From NCBI GenBank assembly GCA_017419065.1, contig JAFOMB010000028.1, forward strand, positions 1 through 6,215: DNA of 6,215 bases, written 5' to 3'. Within the stretch, counting starts at the first letter, position 1, and every line of letters starts with the position of its first letter. The DNA comes from Erysipelotrichaceae bacterium (GTDB taxonomy: Bacteria; Bacillota_I; Bacilli_A; Erysipelotrichales; Erysipelotrichaceae). Both the position numbers and the translations under genes were made by a program. The notes under the pieces are model-generated. The model was not told where the DNA came from and made no database searches. It saw only the letters and a program-made list of their open reading frames with translations. Of the stretch, positions 1-5,168 are shown piece after piece.

Positions 1-1
1 G

Positions 2-886
2 ATGGGGATCTTCGAAGTCACGACGATTCACAATGCCGGTGTCTCGGAAGAAGAACTCTTAAAGATCGCAGCCCATGCGGAGATCTATTCCCCGCATCCG
101 ATCGCCCGCTCCATCCTCAGGGAATACAAGGGAGAGATCGATGAATCGGCTGTCGAATCCACCAAGGAGATCTCCGGGAAAGGCATCTCTGCCGTCATCA
201 AGGGGCACTCGGTCCTGGCCGGCAATGAGAAGCTGATGAAGGACAACGATGTCGAAGTCATATACTGTCACGAGGAAGGGACCATCGTCCACATCGCCGT
301 AGACGGTGTCTATAAAGGTCACATCCACATCGGCGACCGCATCAAGCCTTCGGCCAAAGAAGCCATATCCAGGCTGCATAACCTGGGTGTAAAGAAGACC
401 GTCATGCTGACAGGCGATGACGGCAAGACCGCTGATGAAGTCTCGAAGAAGATCGGGATCAGCGAGACCCATGCCGAACTGCTTCCGCAGGATAAGGTGG
501 AATGGGTAGAGAAGCTCAGGAAAGAAAACAGCGAAAAGGAAAAGCTGATCTTCGTCGGAGACGGGATCAACGATGCCCCTGTCATCGCATCTGCCGATAT
601 CGGGATCGCCATGGGTGCTTTAGGATCGGATGCCGCTATTGAAGCGGCAGATGTCGTCCTCATGGATGATGATCCGTTGAAGATCGCCAAGGCTGTTGCC
701 ATCTCCAGAAAATGCATGCGCATCGTCTATGAGAATATCTGGTTCGCCATCGGTGTCAAAGTCATCTGTCTGATTCTCGGAGCTCTGGGATTTGCGGACA
801 TGTGGCTGGCCATCTTCGCGGATGTCGGTGTCATGGTACTGGCTGTCTTAAATGCCTTACGCTGTCTGAGGGTGAAGAACTTATGA
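2..886 (+). CDS. Heavy-metal-translocating P-type ATPase (P1B, ZntA/CadA type), C-terminal part, 5' truncated by window edge
   Basis: This is the C-terminal 294 residues of a membrane pump that exports divalent metal from the cytoplasm using ATP. Visible in order (fragment numbering): the P1B-specific HP pair at 32-33 (SPHPIA) and GKGI at 59-62 in the nucleotide-binding domain, DRIK at 112-115, TGD at 137-139, the GDGINDAP hinge at 186-193, then two membrane segments at about 246-264 and 267-287. The phosphorylated Asp (DKTGT), the first six helices and any N-terminal metal-binding domain lie upstream. The ATG at 2 is internal: in this family the reading GIFEV directly follows DKTGTLT. Lys253 in TM7 and Asp274 in TM8, 21 residues apart, match the spacing of Lys693/Asp714 in ZntA. 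This supports the Zn/Cd/Pb (P1B-2) class over the Cu class. The gene overlaps the downstream ArsR-type sensor by four bases, so the two are surely co-transcribed. The promoter is outside the window. Family is certain; the exact metal is inferred. Confidence 0.95.
   Translation: MGIFEVTTIHNAGVSEEELLKIAAHAEIYSPHPIARSILREYKGEIDESAVESTKEISGKGISAVIKGHSVLAGNEKLMKDNDVEVIYCHEEGTIVHIAVDGVYKGHIHIGDRIKPSAKEAISRLHNLGVKKTVMLTGDDGKTADEVSKKIGISETHAELLPQDKVEWVEKLRKENSEKEKLIFVGDGINDAPVIASADIGIAMGALGSDAAIEAADVVLMDDDPLKIAKAVAISRKCMRIVYENIWFAIGVKVICLILGALGFADMWLAIFADVGVMVLAVLNALRCLRVKNL
868..874 (+). promoter_or_regulatory. Ribosome binding site deciding the start of the ArsR-family gene
   Basis: GAGGGTG lies inside the last codons of the ATPase gene, 8 bases before the ATG at 883. 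It supports that start over the in-frame ATG at 802, which would add 27 residues that simply re-read the ATPase TM8 coding DNA in another frame. Confidence 0.75.
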
Positions 887-1185
887 TCAAGAAGACGATC
901 AAAGCGACAGAGGAAAACCTCTATGATGCCGCGGAACTCTTCAAAGTCTTCGGAGATTCCACGCGCATCCGCATCCTGTATTTACTACTGGACGGCGAAA
1001 AAAGCGTCAACGAGATCGCTGACTCCCTCCGGATGACGCTCTCTGCTATATCCCATCAGCTGCGTATCTTAAAGCAGAACGATCTCGTCGGATCGAGACG
1101 GGATGGCAAGAATATCTACTATGCCCTCTCCGATGACCATGTCTACAATATCCTCTATCAGGGGATAGAACACGTCGAAGAGTAA
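883..1185 (+). CDS. ArsR/SmtB-family metal-sensing transcriptional repressor (Zn-type α5 site)
   Basis: This is a 100-residue winged-helix repressor expected to bind operator DNA as a dimer and release it when metal is bound, derepressing the efflux pump encoded just upstream. The core runs from about residue 16 (AAELFKVFGDSTRIRIL) through the recognition helix (about 52-64, TLSAISHQLRILK) to the wing (71-82, SRRDGKNIYYAL). The C-terminal helix has Asp84, His86, His97 and Glu100. This is the D-x-H, +11 His, +14 acidic/His pattern of the α5 sites of SmtB (D104, H106, H117, E120) and CzrA (D84, H86, H97, H100). There is no cysteine in the protein, so the CadC/ArsR α3/α3N thiolate sites are absent. 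That argues for Zn(II)/Co(II) and against Cd/Pb, arsenite or Cu(I). The start at 883 has a good ribosome binding site and overlaps the ATPase stop (ATGA), implying coupled translation. The order is unusual in that the regulator follows the pump, so it is presumably autoregulated through the upstream promoter. Specificity is inferred from residues only. Confidence 0.95.
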   Translation: MIKKTIKATEENLYDAAELFKVFGDSTRIRILYLLLDGEKSVNEIADSLRMTLSAISHQLRILKQNDLVGSRRDGKNIYYALSDDHVYNILYQGIEHVEE

Positions 1186-1188
1186 AAG

Positions 1189-1215
1189 AAAAAAGACCGC
1201 TCAGGCGGTCTTTTT
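1189..1215. terminator. Bidirectional rho-independent terminator shared by convergent operons
   Basis: An 11-bp perfect stem (1190-1200 with 1205-1215, core GACCGC/GCGGTC) encloses the tetraloop TCAG. On the + strand it ends in five T (1211-1215), serving the ArsR-type gene whose stop is at 1183-1185. On the - strand the stem is followed by six T (complement of 1189-1194), serving the α/β-hydrolase gene. The loop contains the hydrolase stop codon (1201-1203), and the 1205-1215 arm lies within the codons for its final residues KKTA. Confidence 0.9.
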
Positions 1216-2127
1216 GGTGATCCAGTTTTCCAGGTCCTGATAGACCTTTTCCTTATCCAGTTCATTGAGGATCTCGTGTCTGTCGCCCGGATAGAGCTTG
1301 ACTTCGACATCCTTCATGCCGGCATCCCTGAATGTCTCGGCAGCCTTCTGGACACCCTTTCCATAGTCGCCTACCGGATCTTCTTCACCGGAGACAAAGA
1401 GGACAGGAAGGTCCTTCGGCATCCTGTTCAGATTAGACTTGGAATAAAGCGTCTCGATACAGCTGAACATGCCCACAAAGCCGTTGCAGGTAAAGAGATA
1501 GTTGTCTCTTTCATCATTCAGATACTTGTCGACGATCGCAGTATCCTTGGTGAGCCAGTCGACGCTCGTCCTTCCTTCAAAGCGCTTGTTGTAGGAACCG
1601 AAAGCCGTGGCAGTCAGTGTCTTGGAACGGTAGAAGTCCCCCTTCTGCTTTGCGAGGATCTTCGCCATCATCTTGCCCATGGAGACAAGGCCCTTTCCCT
1701 GATGGCCGGTACCCATGATGATGGCACCGCTCAGTTCTCCGCCATAGGTGAAGAGATATCTTCTGGCGAAGAAGGAACCCATGGAATGGCCTAAGAGGAA
1801 GTATGGGATATTTGGATATTTCTCCTTGGTGAGACGGGTGAGTTCATGGATGTCCTTCAGGACATAGACATCGCCGTCCTTTGGGGCAAAGTAGCCGTAA
1901 TAGCTCTTGTCCTTGATCGAATAGCCATGGCCTAAATGGTCATTACCGGTGACGAGGATGCCGTGATCAGCCAGATAGCGCATGAAGCCGTCATAGCGTC
2001 CGATATACTCCTGCATGCCGTGGGAGATCTGCAGGATCGCTCTGATCTGTCCTTCCGGGATATAGCGGATGGCATAGATATCGCAGATATCTGAGGAAGA
2101 ACGGTAATGGAATTCTTCGATTTTCAT
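1201..2127 (-). CDS. α/β-hydrolase, lysophospholipase / monoacylglycerol lipase-like (serine aminopeptidase S33 / Hydrolase_4 family)
   Basis: This is a 308-residue serine hydrolase, full length for the PldB/monoglyceride-lipase-like group. It likely hydrolyses an ester of a lysophospholipid, monoacylglycerol or similar small lipid. The SHGMQEY segment (35-41) supplies the HG oxyanion region and GNDHLGHG (61-68) is the typical strand-4 loop. GHSMG (113-117) holds the nucleophile Ser115, Asp250 in GEEDPVG is the expected acid, and His284 in PGDRHEIL completes the triad. There is no signal peptide or membrane segment, so a cytoplasmic location is expected. The start at 2127 is preceded by GAGGG (2139-2143) at 11 bases, a slightly long spacing. 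A -10 box lies just upstream, so this gene may have its own promoter besides read-through from tex and the esterase gene. Its last codons and stop are built into the terminator at 1189-1215. The true substrate cannot be read from sequence; an esterase of other small molecules is possible. Confidence 0.93.
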   Translation of the reverse strand: MKIEEFHYRSSSDICDIYAIRYIPEGQIRAILQISHGMQEYIGRYDGFMRYLADHGILVTGNDHLGHGYSIKDKSYYGYFAPKDGDVYVLKDIHELTRLTKEKYPNIPYFLLGHSMGSFFARRYLFTYGGELSGAIIMGTGHQGKGLVSMGKMMAKILAKQKGDFYRSKTLTATAFGSYNKRFEGRTSVDWLTKDTAIVDKYLNDERDNYLFTCNGFVGMFSCIETLYSKSNLNRMPKDLPVLFVSGEEDPVGDYGKGVQKAAETFRDAGMKDVEVKLYPGDRHEILNELDKEKVYQDLENWITKKTA

Positions 2128-2152
2128 ATGATATTGAACCCTCTTTTTCTCT

Positions 2153-2158
2153 ATTATA
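2153..2158 (-). promoter_or_regulatory. Probable -10 box of an internal promoter for the lysophospholipase-like gene
   Basis: On the - strand this reads TATAAT, a perfect consensus -10, about 26 bases before the start codon at 2127. Its third to fifth bases are the TAA stop of the preceding gene. The 9-mer TATAATAGA (2150-2158) is identical to the one in the tex promoter. No good -35 is seen: at 17-bp spacing the hexamer is TGCCCT, and there is no TG extended -10. Activity is therefore uncertain. Confidence 0.5.
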
Positions 2159-2816
2159 CCCCTTCTTTAGAAAGCAGGGCATCAGCTTGAAGAAAGATCT
2201 TCGCCATGCGCTTATCAGGATCCTGAAAGTGATTGCCGGGATAGAGTTCAAAGGAGACGGGAAGACCCTGTTTCCTTAACAGTTCGCTCTGTTTCTCCGT
2301 ACACTCCCGGACTCTTTTCATCAGAGGATTCTTCGTCCTCTCTTCCAGGTCGCCAAGACCTAAGGCAGCAGCTTTGATATTCGCGTTATGAGCAGAAGCA
2401 TAATCTGTCCATCCTTCAAACCACAGGGAAGAAGAAGCAGAGGCCACCGCATCAAAGCTCTTACTTTCATAAACGGCCCATAACGCAAATAAACCGGCTA
2501 AAGAGTAACCTCCGATGATCAGAGGGATAGAAGGATAGTCTTCTCGAAATTCCTTCAGAAAGCCCTCCACAAGCTTCAGAAGGTCTCTTCCCTTTCCGCC
2601 AAATCTCTGTTTTCCGAAGACCGGATCGGCTTCCCAGGGAGAGAGCTCATTGTTCCAGTCATGTACCGGAAAGCCGATATAGAGGTAGTTTCCCTGCAGA
2701 TGATCGGCTGTCTTAGTGCCCTGTTCCTTTTCCGTAAGTTCAAGGAAAAGGACTTCCGGTGTTTCGGAGCCCGTTACCGGGATATCCCTTCCCTCATAGT
2801 GAAGTATCCTGTTCAT
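2154..2816 (-). CDS. α/β-hydrolase, putative esterase (esterase-D/IroE-like serine hydrolase)
   Basis: This is a 220-residue predicted cytoplasmic serine hydrolase. The nucleophile elbow is GYSLAG at 103-108 with Ser105, preceded by the hydrophobic strand IPLIIG and followed by a helix rich in Leu/Ala/Trp. SSSLWFEGW (128-136) resembles the SPSLWW-type loop of enterochelin-esterase-like proteins. GLGDLEERT (153-161) probably supplies the acid (Asp156 or a neighbouring Glu), and His196 in PGNHFQDP is the probable base. The N-terminal DWNNELSPW segment (53-61) is a feature I associate with small uncharacterised hydrolases of this type. The start overlaps the tex stop by one base (TGATG at 2814-2818). 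No strong Shine-Dalgarno is seen before it, so translation is likely coupled to tex by reinitiation. The next gene starts 26 bases beyond its stop. It is distinct from that neighbour in motif and layout, so the two are not a recent duplication. The substrate is unknown. Confidence 0.88.
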   Translation of the reverse strand: MNRILHYEGRDIPVTGSETPEVLFLELTEKEQGTKTADHLQGNYLYIGFPVHDWNNELSPWEADPVFGKQRFGGKGRDLLKLVEGFLKEFREDYPSIPLIIGGYSLAGLFALWAVYESKSFDAVASASSSLWFEGWTDYASAHNANIKAAALGLGDLEERTKNPLMKRVRECTEKQSELLRKQGLPVSFELYPGNHFQDPDKRMAKIFLQADALLSKEGV

Positions 2817-5089
2817 CAGTATTTCTTGCCGAAACGTTCCAGAAGTCTCTTCATGGCTTCTTCTTCATCGATCGGCTCTTCTTTTTTTACAGCCTTTTCC
2901 GGTCTGTTCTTCGCTTTCTTTCTCGACTTCCAATCCTGTTTTCTGGAATCTCTTCTGGCGAGTTCTTCCGGAGACAGGAAGGACAGAGAAACACGTCCCT
3001 TGGCTTCATCGATCTCATAGACATAGACCTTGACGATGTCATTGACCGCAACGACTTCGCTCGGATGGGCGATCCTCTTCTCCGACATGCGGGAAATGTG
3101 GACCAGTCCGTCTTCATGGAGACCGATGTCGACGAAAGCGCCGAAGTCTACGACGTTTCTGACAGTACCGGAAAGCTCATCCCCGACTTTGAGATCGGAG
3201 AGCTCCAGGATATTGGATTTGAGGATGGCGCCTTCAAACTGATCACGGTAGTCTCTCAAAGGCGTACGGATCGCCTCTTCGATGTCCTTTCTCGTGTAGT
3301 CATCGATGCCCAGTTCCTTGATCTTTTCTTCGTTGAAGACCGCTTCCCTGTCTCCCAGTTTCTCGATACCGGAGACTTCCATGATCTTTCTGGCAGCTTC
3401 ATAGCTCTCCGGATGGATGGAAGTCGCATCCAGGGCCTCTTCGCCGTCGATGATGCGCAGGAAGCCGGCACACTGGGTAAAGGCCTTCTCCCCGAGTTTC
3501 TTGACCTTCATGAGTTCTTTACGGTTATTGAAGCGGCCGTTCTCATCACGGTATTTGACGATCTCGGCAGCGACGCCCTTGTTGAGACCGGAGATATGCG
3601 TCAGCAGTTCTACGGAAGCGGTATTGACATCGGCACCGACTCTGTTGACGACTTTGTCTGTCGCCTGATCGAGACGTTCGCTGAGGTCTTTCTGCGGAAG
3701 GTCGTGCTGATACTGACCGACACCGATGGACTTCGGATCGATCTTGATCAGTTCGGATAACGGGTCCAGCAGTCTTCTGCCGATGGAGACAGCCGATCTT
3801 TCTTCGACGGCCATATCCGGGAATTCCTTTCGGGCATCTTCCTGGGCAGACCAGACAGAGGCTCCGGCTTCCGAGACGATCGCATAGGTGACATCGAGTT
3901 TTTCTTCCCCGATCAGTTCCGCGACGAGCTTCTCGCTTTCTCTGGAAGCGGTACCGTTACCGATGGCGATGGTCTTTACGTCATAGTCCTTTATCAGCTT
4001 CAGCAGTTTGGCTTTGGAACGTTTGATATCTCCGTCCTTGCGGAACGGGAAGATCTTGTCGACTGTCAGCATCTTTCCTGTTTCGGATAAGACAGCGAGC
4101 TTGCAGCCGTTATAGAAACCAGGGTCGAATCCCAGTACGACTCTTCCTTTAAGAGGCGGCTGGGAGAGGAGTTTCTCCAGATTCATGGAGAAGACTTCGA
4201 TGGATGTCTGATGGGCTTTATCGGAGAGATCGGAACGGATCTCGTTTTCGATAGACGGGAGTAAGAGTCTGTTCAGACCGTCTTCTACCGCTTTCCGGAT
4301 CAGTTCTTCCGCAATGGTCACCTGTCCTTTCAGATAGGTATCGCAGGCTGTTTCGATCAGATGATCTCTGTCATATTCAAAGGAGACAGTGACGACTTTC
4401 TCCTTCTCAGCTCTGTCTAAGGCCATGACACGGTGATCGGCGATCGCGGAGACCTTGTCGGTAAAGTCATAGTACATCTCATAGACTTTCTTCTCGTCTT
4501 CCGCATTCTTCTTGAGCTTGGAAACGATGCTTCCGGACTTGACGATGAGGTCCTTGAATTTCCAGCGCAGCTGGGCATTGTCAGAGACGTTCTCGGCGAT
4601 GATATCCATGGCGCCCTGTAAGGCATCCTTTGTATTCTCGACTTCTTCATTCAGATACTTCTCGGCTTCCTTTTCGAGGTCTCCCTCTGCCGGAAGAGAT
4701 AATAAGAAGTCTGCCAGCGGCTGTAATCCTTTCCGGATAGCTTCTGCCGCTCTGGTCTTTTTCTTCTGCTTGTATGGCTTGTAGAGGTCTTCGACCTGGG
4801 AGAGTTTTTCACAGGCCATGATGGCTGCTTTGATCTCTTCGGTCAGTTTCCCCTGCTGTTCGATCAGTCCCAGGACCGCTTCCTTGCGTTCCTTCAGATT
4901 GACTTCATACTTATATTCCTTTTCGATGTAGAGGATGGCCTCTTCATCGAGTCCTCCGGTCACTTCCTTACGGTATCTGGCAATGAATGGGACCGTGTTC
5001 CCTTCTTCCAGGAGGGCCAGAGTCGCTTCGACTTTATTCGAAGGTGCGTTCAGTTCTTTCGCTACTTTTCTGATGATTTCTTCGTTCAT
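2816..5089 (-). CDS. tex: Tex, S1 RNA-binding-domain transcription accessory protein
   Basis: This is a complete 757-residue Tex (YhgF/YdcI family), a cytoplasmic nucleic-acid-binding protein linked to transcription and, in several bacteria, to stress tolerance or toxin expression. Its exact molecular activity is unsettled. Domain order is canonical: an N-terminal helical region with the signature TVPFIARYRKE (32-42), a YqgF/RNase-H-like domain (about 315-445) opening with GFDPGFYNGCK (320-330), the conserved stretch IDPKSIGVGQYQHDL (450-464), tandem helix-hairpin-helix motifs (about 485-550), and an S1 RNA-binding domain (about 633-704, with GTVRNVVDFGAFVDIG and DGLVHIS). A basic tail (711-736) precedes an acidic, then helical C-terminus (about 738-757). 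The ATG at 5089 has GAGG at 5096-5099, six bases away, and a good promoter directly upstream. It is the first gene of a probable three-gene transcript with two hydrolases. No frameshift or missing domain is seen. Confidence 0.98.
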   Translation of the reverse strand: MNEEIIRKVAKELNAPSNKVEATLALLEEGNTVPFIARYRKEVTGGLDEEAILYIEKEYKYEVNLKERKEAVLGLIEQQGKLTEEIKAAIMACEKLSQVEDLYKPYKQKKKTRAAEAIRKGLQPLADFLLSLPAEGDLEKEAEKYLNEEVENTKDALQGAMDIIAENVSDNAQLRWKFKDLIVKSGSIVSKLKKNAEDEKKVYEMYYDFTDKVSAIADHRVMALDRAEKEKVVTVSFEYDRDHLIETACDTYLKGQVTIAEELIRKAVEDGLNRLLLPSIENEIRSDLSDKAHQTSIEVFSMNLEKLLSQPPLKGRVVLGFDPGFYNGCKLAVLSETGKMLTVDKIFPFRKDGDIKRSKAKLLKLIKDYDVKTIAIGNGTASRESEKLVAELIGEEKLDVTYAIVSEAGASVWSAQEDARKEFPDMAVEERSAVSIGRRLLDPLSELIKIDPKSIGVGQYQHDLPQKDLSERLDQATDKVVNRVGADVNTASVELLTHISGLNKGVAAEIVKYRDENGRFNNRKELMKVKKLGEKAFTQCAGFLRIIDGEEALDATSIHPESYEAARKIMEVSGIEKLGDREAVFNEEKIKELGIDDYTRKDIEEAIRTPLRDYRDQFEGAILKSNILELSDLKVGDELSGTVRNVVDFGAFVDIGLHEDGLVHISRMSEKRIAHPSEVVAVNDIVKVYVYEIDEAKGRVSLSFLSPEELARRDSRKQDWKSRKKAKNRPEKAVKKEEPIDEEEAMKRLLERFGKKY

Positions 5090-5095
5090 AATCTA

Positions 5096-5099
5096 CCTC
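5096..5099 (-). promoter_or_regulatory. Ribosome binding site of tex
   Basis: On the - strand GAGG lies six bases before the ATG at 5089. A second, purine-rich GAAGGAG (5104-5110) is 14 bases away, too far for good use, and probably falls at or upstream of the transcription start. If transcription starts about seven bases after the -10 box, the leader is only about 15 bases long. Confidence 0.7.
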
Positions 5100-5111
5100 G
5101 TCACTCCTTCT

Positions 5112-5140
5112 ATTATAGTCCAATTGAAAAGATGTGCCAG
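5112..5140 (-). promoter_or_regulatory. Promoter of the tex operon (σA-type)
   Basis: Read on the - strand, a -35 CTGGCA (5135-5140, four of six consensus bases) and a -10 TATAAT (5112-5117, six of six) are separated by 17 bp. The -10 continues as TATAATAGA, the same 9-mer seen before the lysophospholipase-like gene. The -35 box is located inside the 3' arm of the terminator of the upstream FAD-protein gene. Confidence 0.75.
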
Positions 5141-5159
5141 TCTTCTTCCCTGACACATC
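5127..5159 (-). terminator. Rho-independent terminator of the FAD-dependent dehydrogenase gene
   Basis: On the - strand GATGTGTCAG (5159-5150) pairs with CTGGCACATC (5140-5131) over 10 positions with a 9-base loop, followed by TTTT (5130-5127). The single non-Watson-Crick pair is G·U in the - strand RNA but would be C·A in the + strand RNA. This, together with the T-run side, makes it a - strand terminator. It begins 9 bases after the stop codon at 5169-5171. Confidence 0.8.
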
Positions 5160-5168
5160 CTGTCCTGT

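Noticed and set aside
59..723. Two overlapping - strand open frames opposite the metal ATPase
   Set aside because: The + strand encodes all the expected P-type ATPase motifs across this stretch, so the - strand frames are shadows.
802..882. A longer N-terminus for the ArsR-family protein starting at the ATG at 802
   Set aside because: The extra 27 residues re-read ATPase TM8 DNA in another frame. The start at 883 has a proper ribosome binding site and gives the usual family length.
1276..1794. A 172-codon open frame on the + strand opposite the lysophospholipase-like gene
   Set aside because: The opposite strand has clear catalytic motifs (GHSMG, Asp250, His284), while this frame has no recognisable family features.
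1991..2251. An 86-codon - strand open frame spanning the junction between the two hydrolase genes
   Set aside because: It overlaps both hydrolases in a different frame and has no family features.
2759..3760. A 333-codon open frame on the + strand opposite the end of tex
   Set aside because: It lies antisense to well-conserved Tex codons, has a low-complexity Phe/Ser/Asp-rich translation with no recognisable domain, and has no supporting ribosome binding site. It is a shadow of tex codon bias.
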